A stretch of 13,994 nucleotides of DNA from Sneathiella sp. (GCA_002732675.1 NVRR01000053.1:1-13994), one strand, 5' to 3'. Shown: positions 4,930-13,166, counted from the first letter of the stretch. The notes: generated from the sequence alone by a model not told the origin. Translations and numbers: made by a program.

Positions 4930-6018
4930 ATGACAGTGATCGCGCCCGGCGGCCGGATCGGAATTCTCGGGGATGGCCAGCTTGGCCGAATGATGGCATT
5001 GGCGGCGGCCGAAATGGGTTATTTTGTTCATATATTCGGGCCCGAAAAAGATAGCCCCGCGGCCCAGGTCAGCCATCAGTCAACGGTCGCCCGCTATGAC
5101 AACAAACGCGCCTTGAAATCCTTTGCAAAATCAGTCGATGTCGTCACCCTGGAATTTGAGAATATACCGACAGATGCGCTTGAATATTTGAGCCAGTTTG
5201 TGCCGGTGCGCCCCGGCAGAAAAATGCTCGAAATCACTCAGGACAGATTGCTGGAAAAGAGTTTCGTCAATAACCTCGGCATCGGAACAGCCCCGTTTAC
5301 CAATGTCGAAAACATCGATGATCTGGTTCAGGCAGTCCAGAAAATCGGCACGCCCGCGGTCCTTAAAACCCGTCGGCTCGGCTATGATGGCAAAGGCCAG
5401 GTGAAAATTACCCAGGGCAGCCAGATTGACGAAGCCTGGGCCGCTGTGGGCGAGTCTCATTGTATTCTCGAAGGTTTCGTAAAGTTCAAAATGGAAATCT
5501 CGGTGATCGTCGCCCGGAGTACGAATGGCAAGATGCAAGCCTATATTCCCGTAGAAAACCGCCATAAGAACCATATTCTGGATATGACTCTGGCACCTGC
5601 CAATATTCCACCGGATATGGCATCCGATGCCATGGAAATGGCGGAGAAAATTGCCAAGAAAATCCAGTTGATTGGACTATTGGCTGTCGAGATGTTTGTG
5701 ACCCATGATGGTGAAATCCTTGTCAATGAGCTTGCTCCCCGCCCTCATAATTCAGGCCATTGGACCATAGAGGCCTGCGCCACCAGCCAGTTTCACCAGA
5801 TCATACGGGCTGTTTGCAGCTTACCGCTTGGAAACGCCAATCGTCATTCGAACGCAACAATGAAAAACCTGATTGGCGACGATATTGATGCCTGGGCTAA
5901 AATCATTAAAAACCCCGATAACAACCTGCATCTCTACGGCAAATCTGAAGCCCGTGAGGGACGCAAAATGGGGCATGTAACCAAGCTGTTTCCGCTAGGC
6001 GACAAATCGCCCGCATAG
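4930..6018 (+). CDS. purK: N5-carboxyaminoimidazole ribonucleotide synthase PurK
   Basis: 362 residues, full length, ATP-grasp enzyme. It uses ATP and bicarbonate to carboxylate AIR to N5-CAIR, the substrate of PurE. Seen: the N-terminal GILGDGQLGRMM loop (11-22), EFENIP (75-80), the ATP-grasp glycine-rich loop RRLGYDGKGQ (148-157), PVENRHKNHILD (207-218), and NELAPRPHNSGHWTIEA (266-282) with the metal- and ATP-binding residues. ATG 4930 follows AAAGGGA by nine bases. It is the second gene of purEK. The stop lies 2 bp from the stop of the opposing SulP gene, with no hairpin terminator visible between them. Confidence 0.97.
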   Translation: MTVIAPGGRIGILGDGQLGRMMALAAAEMGYFVHIFGPEKDSPAAQVSHQSTVARYDNKRALKSFAKSVDVVTLEFENIPTDALEYLSQFVPVRPGRKMLEITQDRLLEKSFVNNLGIGTAPFTNVENIDDLVQAVQKIGTPAVLKTRRLGYDGKGQVKITQGSQIDEAWAAVGESHCILEGFVKFKMEISVIVARSTNGKMQAYIPVENRHKNHILDMTLAPANIPPDMASDAMEMAEKIAKKIQLIGLLAVEMFVTHDGEILVNELAPRPHNSGHWTIEACATSQFHQIIRAVCSLPLGNANRHSNATMKNLIGDDIDAWAKIIKNPDNNLHLYGKSEAREGRKMGHVTKLFPLGDKSPA

Positions 6019-6020
6019 GC

Positions 6021-7631
6021 TCACCCATGGCCGCCCATGATCCCGGTCTTGACGGAGTAGTCAACGGCAATGCCGTAGTCTGGGTCATCATCAGAATCAA
6101 CAAGGAGCTGCCCGGCGCGATTTAGAAGCTGGTGGCAATCATGTGATAAATGGCGGAGCTGCAGGGATTTATCAAGCGCCTCGTATTTGGAGGCCATTGC
6201 CTCAATGGCTTGAAGCGCGGATTGGTCAACAACGCGGCTATTGAGGAAGTCGACGATGACAACGTCAGGATCTTCCTTTGGCGTAAAAAGTTCCGAAAAA
6301 CCATCGGCGGACCCAAAAAACAGCGGCCCTTCAATCTCATAGACTTTTGCCCCGTTCTCTTGCAGGCTCTTTCTCGCGTGAATACGCGTCGCATTATTCC
6401 AGGCAAATGTCAGGGCGGAGACAATAACCCCGACGATCACCGCAATGGCGAGGTCACTGACCACTGTCACCACTGTCACCAGCACAATAACCAGAGAATC
6501 CGATAGCGGCACCCGACGCATGATTTTAAAGCTCTGCCAGGCGAAGGTCCCGACCACCACCATAAACATAACGCCAACCAGTGCCGCCAGCGGGATCTGT
6601 TCGATAAGGCCCGAGGCAAACAGAATGAATGCCAACAGAAAAAGCGCCGCGGCAATCCCGGAAAGCCGCGTCCTGCCGCCAGATTTCATATTGATCATCG
6701 ATTGCCCAATCATCGCGCAACCGCCCATACCACCAAAAAATCCGGTAACGGTATTCGCGATGCCCTGGGCCACACATTCCTGCGACGCACCGCCGCGTTT
6801 GCCGGTAATCTCCCCCACCAGGTTCAGGGTGAGAAGGCTTTCGATCAGGCCAATGGCAGCAAGGATCATTGCAAACGGAAAAATGATCCGCAGGGTTTCG
6901 AAATTTAAGGGAACCGCCGGAATATGAAATGCCGGCAAGCCACCCTTAATGGAGGCAAGGTCACCAACGCGCGGCACGTCAATCCCGAAAGCAATCACGA
7001 TACCCGCAACAATGCCAATACCGGCAAGCGGCGCCGGAATAGCTTTCGTTAGCTTCGGTAAAAGCCAGATAATCAACATTGTCAGGGCAACCAGCCCTAA
7101 CATATTCAGGAGCGGCAGACCGCTCATCCAGGTTTTAGTTCCCTCTGGCCCGACAACTTGGAACTGGGTTAGCTGCGCCATAAAAATAACGATAGCCAAT
7201 CCATTGACGAAGCCCAGCATAACCGGGTGTGGCACCAGGCGAATGAATTTTCCGAGACGGAAAATACCGGAGAAAATTTGTAAAAGCCCCATCAGAACAA
7301 CAGTCGCAAAGAGATATTCCACGCCATGGATGGCAACCAATGCCACCATCACCACGGCGAGCGCCCCGGTCGCACCGGAAATCATACCGGCCCGACCCCC
7401 AATCAAGGCCGTGATCAGACCGACGATAAAGGCCGCATAAAGGCCAACGAGTGGATGCACTCCGGCAACGAAGGCAAACGCCACTGCCTCTGGCACGAGC
7501 GCCAGCGCCACCGTCAAGCCAGACAAGAGCTCAGTCTTTATTCGGCTTGGCGTGAATGGAACAGGATCATCACCCCGGCGACCGACCAAAGAAATTTTGT
7601 CAGCGAAAGCTGCTAATGTTGGCCTGATCAT
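6021..7631 (-). CDS. SulP (SLC26) family anion transporter with STAS domain
   Basis: 536 residues. The membrane part (about residues 30-420) shows the SulP pattern: ALALVPEAVAFAFVAGVHP near the first helix, GATGALAVVM, then ECVAQGIANTVTGFFGGMGG and INMKSGGRTRLSG in the second half. A cytoplasmic STAS domain follows from about 429 (EIEGPLFFGSADGF, then VIVDFLNSRVVDQSAL). SulP proteins move sulfate, bicarbonate or dicarboxylates across the inner membrane; the substrate cannot be told here, and no cys genes or carbonic anhydrase are adjacent. ATG 7631 is the start although its ribosome binding site is weak. It faces purK with 2 bp between stops. The upstream region is AT-rich and presumably holds its promoter, but I could not pick convincing hexamers. 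Confidence 0.93.
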   Translation of the reverse strand: MIRPTLAAFADKISLVGRRGDDPVPFTPSRIKTELLSGLTVALALVPEAVAFAFVAGVHPLVGLYAAFIVGLITALIGGRAGMISGATGALAVVMVALVAIHGVEYLFATVVLMGLLQIFSGIFRLGKFIRLVPHPVMLGFVNGLAIVIFMAQLTQFQVVGPEGTKTWMSGLPLLNMLGLVALTMLIIWLLPKLTKAIPAPLAGIGIVAGIVIAFGIDVPRVGDLASIKGGLPAFHIPAVPLNFETLRIIFPFAMILAAIGLIESLLTLNLVGEITGKRGGASQECVAQGIANTVTGFFGGMGGCAMIGQSMINMKSGGRTRLSGIAAALFLLAFILFASGLIEQIPLAALVGVMFMVVVGTFAWQSFKIMRRVPLSDSLVIVLVTVVTVVSDLAIAVIVGVIVSALTFAWNNATRIHARKSLQENGAKVYEIEGPLFFGSADGFSELFTPKEDPDVVIVDFLNSRVVDQSALQAIEAMASKYEALDKSLQLRHLSHDCHQLLNRAGQLLVDSDDDPDYGIAVDYSVKTGIMGGHG

Positions 7632-8032
7632 GGCTGGATTTCCAATGAGGTAAATATAAGAGCGGTGCTTTCTTAAACTATTTTCTGGTAAATGGAAAGA
7701 AATATGCTGCGCTGCAAAAGAAATGAGCAGGCGAGAATAATTTCCGACTAATAATTAATCTTTATGTACTTCTGCGTGAGATAAAAAAATATAACACATT
7801 GTTTTTACTATATATTTTATTCTGGCATAGGTCTTGCGAGTAAGATGTCGATGCTACTCAAGTAGTAATCTACGAGTTCCTGGACGGGTCTCCCCTCCAG
7901 GCTCACCCCCGACCTCCGTTTATCCGCAATTCGGATGGTCACGAAAAAGGGGCAAGGTTGGCTCCGGGCACTATAACAGGGGGTGCCCGGAGACCGCCAT
8001 AATTTCGGCACCAAGGGCATTAGACAGCTTCA
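7632..8032. other. 400-bp gap between sulP and chrA without a convincing full gene
   Basis: The sulP-proximal half (about 7640-7850) is AT-rich and should contain the sulP promoter. A CTACT-CA-AGTAG inverted repeat lies at 7854-7865. The chrA-proximal half is GC-rich, with a 10-bp hairpin (7962-7992), a smaller ATCCG/CGGAT hairpin (7922-7926 with 7932-7936), and a short minus-strand ORF beginning at the chrA stop. A minus frame open from about 8020 to 7817 includes TIRIADKRRSG and QELVDYYLSS. I cannot match it to a family; it may be decayed coding sequence. Confidence 0.5.
7962..7992. repeat. 10-bp perfect hairpin downstream of chrA
   Basis: CTCCGGGCAC (7962-7971) pairs exactly with GTGCCCGGAG (7983-7992) around an 11-nt loop. 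It begins about 40 nt after the chrA stop on the minus strand. There is no immediate T run; the nearest T-rich stretch on that strand comes about 12 nt after the stem. It is more likely an mRNA 3'-end protective structure or a regulator site than a classical intrinsic terminator. Confidence 0.5.
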
Positions 8033-8033
8033 T
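7971..8033 (-). CDS. Possible 20-residue ORF coupled to chrA, or remnant of a lost cistron
   Basis: The chrA stop overlaps an ATG as TAATG, and AGGA lies eight bases before that ATG, so ribosomes ending chrA could restart here. The product, MKLSNALGAEIMAVSGHPLL, reads like the beginning of a normal protein, but TAG follows inside the hairpin at 7962-7992. A different minus-strand frame stays open downstream to 7817, which would fit a frameshifted pseudogene. I do not recognise the family. It may be chance; confidence is low. Confidence 0.22.
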   Translation of the reverse strand: MKLSNALGAEIMAVSGHPLL

Positions 8034-9439
8034 TAGATCATTCCTACCCCATGCAAAATCAGTCCAAGAAGCGCTGACCCACCGATCAATATCAACATAT
8101 TTACTTTGAAACGAAAGGCGGCAATCAGCGCGACAGACGTCAAGATTAGCGCGACAAAATCGAGTGAGGCGATATCTGGCATGGGGAGCGCCATCCCTGC
8201 CCCGTCGAATACGCCGACATCGCGAAAGATCACATGCAAGGCAAACCACAGGGCAAGGTTGAGAATAACACCAACGACAGCCGCAGTGATGGCCGCCAAA
8301 GCCGCAGAGAGAGCCGGGTTATTCCGAAGGCGCTCAATAAACGGCGCCCCCAGAAAAATCCACAGGAAGCAGGGGGCGAAGGTCACCCAGGTGGTTAGTA
8401 GCCCGCCCAATATACCGGCAACGAGCGGCGATAAGCTTCCAGGGTCACGGTACGCCCCCATAAATCCAACGAACTGCGTTACCATAATCAGCGGGCCGGG
8501 TGTGGTCTCGGCCATGCCAAGGCCATCCAGCATTTCCCCTGGCCGCAACCAGCCAAAGGTTTCGACAGCGGCCTGCGCCACATAAGCAAGCACAGCATAG
8601 GCGCCGCCAAATGTCACCACCGCCATTTTGCTGAAAAAGACGGCAATTTCACTGAAGACATGATCAGGCCCAAGGATCAGCAGAAGCGCCGCAACTGGCC
8701 CAAGCCAGAGAACCAGGATAATAGCCACAGTCCGCATCATCGCACCTGCCCGTGGCTGGCTGTTATCTGCCTGCTCGCTGCCAAGAATGGTATCTGCGCC
8801 GGCCACATACCCGTTACCGCTTGCTTCATGGCCAGCATTTGTTTGAAAAGCCGCCATTCCGGTGCGCCCACCAATATATCCGATCATAGCGGCCGCAAAA
8901 ATGATGATGGGAAACGGCACGTCGAATGCGAAGATTGCGATGAACGACGCTGTCGCTATGGCCGCCATGACGGTATTTTTGATCGCTTTACCGCCAATCC
9001 GCAGGAGCGCCTGCAAGACAATGGCGAGCACAGCGGCTTTCAGACCAAAAAAGAGAGCGGCGATAGCGCCAACGTCTCCGTAGGTCGCATAAATTAGGCT
9101 TAAGGCCATAACGGCAACGACGCCGGGCAAAACGAACAGCAGGCCCGCCGCAATGCCCCCCGCCGTCCGATGCATCAACCAGCCGATATAGACGGTAAGC
9201 TGCTGCGCCTCCGGTCCGGGCAATAGCATGCAAAAATTGAGGGCATGGAGAAAACGTGCCTCGCCCAGCCAGCGTTTTTCTTCCACTAAAATTCGGTGCA
9301 TCACCGCTATTTGTCCGGCCGGACCACCGAAGCTGAGAAGAGCTATTCGCCCCCAAACTGCAAGAGCCTCTTTGAAGCTGGGCCAGGGGCGGCCGTCGGC
9401 GCCCATCCGCGCCTCTTCTCCGTCAAGAAGTTTGCTCAT
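8033..9439 (-). CDS. chrA: Chromate efflux transporter ChrA (long, two-domain form)
   Basis: 468 residues, the long form of the CHR superfamily with two homologous halves. The first half carries LLSFGGPAGQI (34-44) and LLPGPEAQQL (72-81). The second carries VTFGGAYAVL (275-284) and ETTPGPLIM (311-319). Multiple hydrophobic segments place it in the inner membrane, where ChrA exports chromate, which enters cells as a sulfate analogue. A hydrophilic linker at about 198-235 joins the halves. The start ATG (9439-9437) overlaps the stop of the rhodanese-ChrB gene as ATGA, and AGAGG lies seven bases ahead, so the two are translationally coupled. It is the last large gene of the minus-strand operon. 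Confidence 0.94.
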   Translation of the reverse strand: MSKLLDGEEARMGADGRPWPSFKEALAVWGRIALLSFGGPAGQIAVMHRILVEEKRWLGEARFLHALNFCMLLPGPEAQQLTVYIGWLMHRTAGGIAAGLLFVLPGVVAVMALSLIYATYGDVGAIAALFFGLKAAVLAIVLQALLRIGGKAIKNTVMAAIATASFIAIFAFDVPFPIIIFAAAMIGYIGGRTGMAAFQTNAGHEASGNGYVAGADTILGSEQADNSQPRAGAMMRTVAIILVLWLGPVAALLLILGPDHVFSEIAVFFSKMAVVTFGGAYAVLAYVAQAAVETFGWLRPGEMLDGLGMAETTPGPLIMVTQFVGFMGAYRDPGSLSPLVAGILGGLLTTWVTFAPCFLWIFLGAPFIERLRNNPALSAALAAITAAVVGVILNLALWFALHVIFRDVGVFDGAGMALPMPDIASLDFVALILTSVALIAAFRFKVNMLILIGGSALLGLILHGVGMI

Positions 9440-10257
9440 ACCGCAACCTCTTTGGTCGCTGGCCAGTTATGGGTCTCATCGGCTGCATCCCGTACATAGT
9501 GGTAAAAAGCATCATAGAGTAGAAGGCCCTGCTCAAGCTGTTCCAGATCATCCTGATACATCTGTGATAAACCAAGGGAAATTGCCAGTAGCCCTGCCGC
9601 CTCAGGCGCAAGATCAGGCTGCGCCGTGTCAGCGCCGCGCACGATTTGCCCAAGACGTTGCAGGGCCTGTGTGGCAATACCGAATTTGCTGATCATGGTA
9701 TCGAAGGTGCAGTGTTCGCCGCGATGGCTCCAATGCACGCCTTCAATATCAAACGGCGTTACATCGAACCGATCAGCCACCGTGAGCACTTCCCCCGGAT
9801 CGACGAACAGAAAGACGGCAGCGGGGTCGACAAAACGACGGATCAGCCAAGGACAGGCGATGCGGTCAATTTTGGGGCGGGATCGTGTTACCCAAACCGT
9901 ACGCCCCTTGTCATCTCGGCTCGGGAGTTTATCCGCAGGCACCAAGGGTAACCCGGCATCACGCCAGGCCTGAAAACCGCCCACAAGGCTGGCAGCATCG
10001 AGCCCATGGTGACAAAGCCAAGCGCGAGCGCCCTGACTTATTTTAAGTCCCTTCTCGCAATAGACGAGGACGGATTGACCGTCGTAGTGATGGGCCCAGT
10101 GTTCGGCATCAAAACCGGATCGGCGAATGGCCGTCGGGATCAGACGCGGATCAAGGTCAAAGTCTTCAACTATACGCACGTCAATGATAATTGGGCAATC
10201 GGGTGTGCCAACAAGGCTATTCAGTTGTTCAATGGAAATTTGGTTTGGCGCAGGCAT
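9436..10257 (-). CDS. Rhodanese-ChrB fusion protein (chromate resistance)
   Basis: 273 residues with two domains. An N-terminal rhodanese domain (about 6-106) has IIIDVR, the active-site loop YCEKGLKIS with Cys67, and GGFQAW. A C-terminal chromate-resistance (ChrB C-terminal) domain (about 121-255) has WVTRSRPKIDRIACPWLIRR, FVDPAAVFLFV, HWSHRGEHCTFD and LLLYDAFYHYVRD. ChrB-type proteins have been linked to chromate sensing and chromate reduction; a sulfurtransferase partner domain could supply thiol chemistry, which is inference. ATG 10257 is chosen because GGAGG lies nine bases upstream; the reading frame opens 31 codons earlier but without family similarity or a binding site. It overlaps chrA by 4 bp and both would be made together. 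Confidence 0.9.
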   Translation of the reverse strand: MPAPNQISIEQLNSLVGTPDCPIIIDVRIVEDFDLDPRLIPTAIRRSGFDAEHWAHHYDGQSVLVYCEKGLKISQGARAWLCHHGLDAASLVGGFQAWRDAGLPLVPADKLPSRDDKGRTVWVTRSRPKIDRIACPWLIRRFVDPAAVFLFVDPGEVLTVADRFDVTPFDIEGVHWSHRGEHCTFDTMISKFGIATQALQRLGQIVRGADTAQPDLAPEAAGLLAISLGLSQMYQDDLEQLEQGLLLYDAFYHYVRDAADETHNWPATKEVAV

Positions 10258-10354
10258 GGTTGCGTTCCTCCGTGCAAGATAGCGGAACGCGATACTTGGG
10301 CAAGTTGCCTCCGGGGAGATCGCGGCACCCCCGTGGTCAAAATTATGCATAGAC

Positions 10355-10368
10355 GACGGGGCACCGTC
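10355..10368 (-). terminator. Weak hairpin between the methyltransferase and rhodanese-ChrB genes
   Basis: GACGG (10355-10359) pairs with CCGTC (10364-10368) around GGCA, about 20 nt after the methyltransferase stop. No proper T run follows (GTCTATGCATAATTTTG on the minus strand). It could be a partial terminator or boundary in the operon. Confidence 0.22.
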
Positions 10369-10389
10369 AAGGGCAGAAAGATGAAGACT

Positions 10390-12255
10390 TTATGACAAAG
10401 GTCGGCACCAGAATTGATACATCCCCCGAAAAAGTGTCGGCGATCCGATTTCGATTTCGGCCCAATTGGCGAGGTTCTGTGCGGATATATCTTGTGGAAA
10501 ACGCTGTCGATACGCCGCAAGTGGCCTTGGGTCTGCAAATTCAAACCCGAAAAATTCGAGGTTCATGTTTTTCAGCGCTCCCCCAATCCGGGAAAGATCA
10601 AAACGCTGTTCCTGTTGATGGAAAAGAAAGTCGCGGCATCCGCTGAGACTATAAAAATCAAGTTCCCGCGTAACCGGTGCCGCCGGATGGTCTTCCGACA
10701 ATGCCAACAATTGCTGGCGTAGATGGCGAACATCGTCAAGGTCGAGTGTGGAGAGTTTGTCGCCAACAAGCTGATGGACAGCGACAACATCTTGCCGCGC
10801 GTTTTCGCTGTATAGCGCAATTTTCATAAGCCCATGCGGCGCGAGATGACGGATTAAGCCTTTCCAGGCAGCCTCGGGATCCGCCATATGATGCAACACA
10901 CCACAGCATTCGATCAGATCAAACCGTCCCAGATCGTCTGGTAGAGCCGTGATATCGGCCTGCGCGAACCGGAGTTTAATACCCAGGTCTTCCGCCTGAC
11001 GGCAGGCATAGGCGAGCGAGGTCCGACTAAGGTCAATAGCCGTCACATCCGCACCTATTATACGGCGGATCGTGCGCAGGGCATGACGCCCGGTCCCGCA
11101 ACCCGCGATCAGCACTTTAGGGGCATTCTTTAGTTTCGGAATGACGAGACCCGGAAACAGGGATTTCACCAACGCGGGCAACGTTACCTCCCCGCCGCTG
11201 CGCAAACCTCGCCAACGGGGATAGGGGCTTTCTTCATATTGCGCCTGCACTTTATGAGAAACGTCATCTGCGCTGGCCGACAAAACAATCAGTTTGTCTT
11301 TCAGCAACCGTTCCCGCAGTTTTTCAGGGCCTTGCCGTAAAAGTAATTCTCTTGTGTATCTTTTGGTTACGAGTGCTTCTTTATGTTTCTCAAGAAGACT
11401 GGCCGCAGCCTTGGGATCCAACGGAGCCATCAGGGCGGAAAAAACGGCGGCCCGCAATTCATCCGATGGTGCACCGTTGGAACTCTCCCCTGTTGGCAAC
11501 GCATATTCAGCAAGATCGATTTGCAGCGCCAGAACGGCCAACGCCTCTATTGGAATTTTCATTTGCGACTTTTGCGCGACGCGGCGCGCGAATATAAGCA
11601 GCTGTTCGACCTCCCGAAGTGGCAAGATCAGAGAGGTAAATGCGGCGGCGACCATGGGCTCGGTTAAGGCCGCAAAAAATGCGGCCGCCGCCCGGGGCTC
11701 CTCCAATAATTTCTCCGAAGTGTCTTTGCCAATGCCGGGAGAGAGCAATTTTTTAAGGGCGGGATGGGCAAGTAACCGGGTGAGAACCGCGAGAATAGTA
11801 CCGTCTCCACTCACATCCCGCCGGCCAAGACAGAGCAATAACGCGTCCTCACCGATAGACCCCAAGTCACTGCGTCCGGCGGCTTTCAGCCGATCCGCCA
11901 GTTCCTGCACGGCGGGGCCCGATAACTCCTGCAAATGGGCGGCCCTGATGCTGGCGCGCACCGCATCACGATGTCGGCCGCGGTCGCTTAAAAACCGCGC
12001 GTAGGCCGTCCAGGCCATTACGTATTCCGGGCTGCATTTGAGGGCGGATTTGAAGGCCTTGTCAGCAGCAGCGGGTTTACCCTGATCTTTCAGAAGCAAG
12101 GCGAGGTTATAGTGAGCAGGCGCAATTTTAGGGCTTAATTTCAGGACTTTGCGGTAAATTTCCGCAGCACGTGCCCCCTGCCCCTGGCGCTGCAATTGCG
12201 TCGCCTGAGCCAGTTCCCGTTCAATCTCAGTAGATATCATATTCGTACTGTTCAC
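10390..12255 (-). CDS. TPR-repeat SAM-dependent methyltransferase, target unknown
   Basis: 621 residues, cytoplasmic. About three tetratricopeptide repeats occupy residues 14-115 (AAEIYRKVLKLSPKIAPAHY, AADKAFKSALKCSPEYVMAW). A helical region of some 200 residues that I cannot assign follows. Residues 337-348 carry VQAQYEESPYPRW, a stretch often seen just before the catalytic domain of TPR-methyltransferases. The class I methyltransferase core starts with motif I VLIAGCGTGRHA (381-392), then VTAIDLS and FDLIECCGVLHHM (445-457). The acceptor is unknown; the TPRs suggest a protein or complex. The start is GTG 12255, supported by AGGAAG nine bases upstream inside the end of sugE; ATG 12240 lacks such a site. 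It is 2 bp from the sugE stop, so probably co-translated. Confidence 0.88.
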   Translation of the reverse strand: MNSTNMISTEIERELAQATQLQRQGQGARAAEIYRKVLKLSPKIAPAHYNLALLLKDQGKPAAADKAFKSALKCSPEYVMAWTAYARFLSDRGRHRDAVRASIRAAHLQELSGPAVQELADRLKAAGRSDLGSIGEDALLLCLGRRDVSGDGTILAVLTRLLAHPALKKLLSPGIGKDTSEKLLEEPRAAAAFFAALTEPMVAAAFTSLILPLREVEQLLIFARRVAQKSQMKIPIEALAVLALQIDLAEYALPTGESSNGAPSDELRAAVFSALMAPLDPKAAASLLEKHKEALVTKRYTRELLLRQGPEKLRERLLKDKLIVLSASADDVSHKVQAQYEESPYPRWRGLRSGGEVTLPALVKSLFPGLVIPKLKNAPKVLIAGCGTGRHALRTIRRIIGADVTAIDLSRTSLAYACRQAEDLGIKLRFAQADITALPDDLGRFDLIECCGVLHHMADPEAAWKGLIRHLAPHGLMKIALYSENARQDVVAVHQLVGDKLSTLDLDDVRHLRQQLLALSEDHPAAPVTRELDFYSLSGCRDFLFHQQEQRFDLSRIGGALKNMNLEFFGFEFADPRPLAAYRQRFPQDISAQNLANWAEIEIGSPTLFRGMYQFWCRPLS

Positions 12256-12257
12256 TC

Positions 12258-12590
12258 TTATGCGCTTCCTTGCGAGGCGGAGACAAGCTTGAGCCCGACA
12301 ATGCCCGCGACGATCAGGCCAAGGCAGAGAATACGCAGAATATCTCGGGATTCGCCAAACAGGATCATCCCAAGGATAGCGACGCCGACGGCGCCAATTC
12401 CGGTCCAGATGGCATAGGCGGTGCCAATGGGAATGCTCCTCATCGCCAGCGACAGCATCCAGAAGCTGACCCCCATTGCTGCGACCGTCAGGACAGACGG
12501 CACAACCTTGGTGAAGCCTTCGGTATATTTAAGGCCAATGGCCCAACCACATTCAAGCAGTCCCGCAATCATCAGGTAACCCCACGCCAT
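12258..12590 (-). CDS. sugE: SMR-family guanidinium exporter, SugE/Gdx type
   Basis: 110 residues with four predicted membrane helices, working as a dual-topology dimer in the inner membrane. It matches the Gdx (formerly SugE) branch rather than Emr[17 protein letters not shown] (11-26) and [18 protein letters not shown] (49-66). The residues known to line the Gdx binding site are all present: Glu13, Trp16, Ser42, Tyr59 and Trp62. Guanidinium/proton exchange is therefore likely. The start is ATG 12590, with GGGAG seven bases ahead; the GTG one codon upstream is less well placed. There is no guanidine riboswitch, since only 36 bp separate it from the MaoC gene. It appears to be transcribed with its neighbours. 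Confidence 0.92.
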   Translation of the reverse strand: MAWGYLMIAGLLECGWAIGLKYTEGFTKVVPSVLTVAAMGVSFWMLSLAMRSIPIGTAYAIWTGIGAVGVAILGMILFGESRDILRILCLGLIVAGIVGLKLVSASQGSA

Positions 12591-12626
12591 CACATCACTC
12601 CCGTGGCCAAAAACGCCATGCTAGGA

Positions 12627-13073
12627 CTAATCGGGGCGGCAGAGAAGCAGGAAATTGGCCTTGGTGGTAAAGGCAACCTCGCCGTCCTGATTGGAGGCGC
12701 GAAATATGGTTTCGAGCCAGCCACGCCCGGGATTGGAGCTTGGCCGGACGCTCAACACCTCCATCTCACCCGTCAGCACATCCCCCGCGTAAATCGGCCG
12801 GGTAAAACTCACCTCGATACCAAGACCGGAGGGCAGAAAATGCCATTGCTGCCAGATTTTCGTCACCGACTTGGAATTCAGCGCAAAAGTATACGCCCCG
12901 TTGGCAACAATATCCTTCAGCCCCATCGCCCGCGCCGCGCTCGCGTCCAGATGCATCGGCTGATCATCAAACTCCACCGCAAATTCCAGCATTTTATCGT
13001 GGTCAACGGTGACTGTGGCACCGGTGAAGGTGTCCCCGATTTTGATATCGTCGTAGTAGAGTTTTTGTGCCAT
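12627..13073 (-). CDS. MaoC-like (R)-specific hydratase, hotdog fold
   Basis: 148 residues, usual length for a single-hotdog MaoC protein. It starts with the family-typical YYDDIKIGD. The active-site segment is EFDDQPMHLD (34-43). Asp36 and His41 fit the catalytic D-x4-H pair of (R)-enoyl-CoA hydratases, and VSFTRPIYAGDVLTGEMEV (88-106) is the usual second block. It would add water to an enoyl-CoA or related thioester; the exact substrate is not evident. ATG 13073 follows AAAGGAA by about ten bases. It is the first gene of the minus-strand run and divergent from the GST gene. It has no obvious biochemical tie to the Gdx, methyltransferase and chromate genes behind it. Confidence 0.88.
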   Translation of the reverse strand: MAQKLYYDDIKIGDTFTGATVTVDHDKMLEFAVEFDDQPMHLDASAARAMGLKDIVANGAYTFALNSKSVTKIWQQWHFLPSGLGIEVSFTRPIYAGDVLTGEMEVLSVRPSSNPGRGWLETIFRASNQDGEVAFTTKANFLLLCRPD

Positions 13074-13166
13074 TGGTTATTAATTCCTTTGCCAGCAGAG
13101 TAAGGAATTTATGATGAAGTGCAAATGAAGCGGACGTCGCATTTTCCGCATCCCACTAATCACCAT

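Noticed and set aside
7937..7992. Resemblance to a GEMM-I cyclic di-GMP riboswitch (GGTCACG, GGGGCAA, CTCCGG)
   Set aside because: The P2 hairpin with its tetraloop and the GCAAAGCC stretch are absent, and no gene follows on that strand. Probably chance similarity.
7834..8109. Plus-strand 91-codon ORF crossing the chrA end
   Set aside because: It overlaps the chrA 3' end on the wrong strand, lies across the hairpin, and shows no recognisable protein pattern.
12591..12626. Guanidine riboswitch upstream of sugE
   Set aside because: The 36-bp gap is too short and shows no matching structure.
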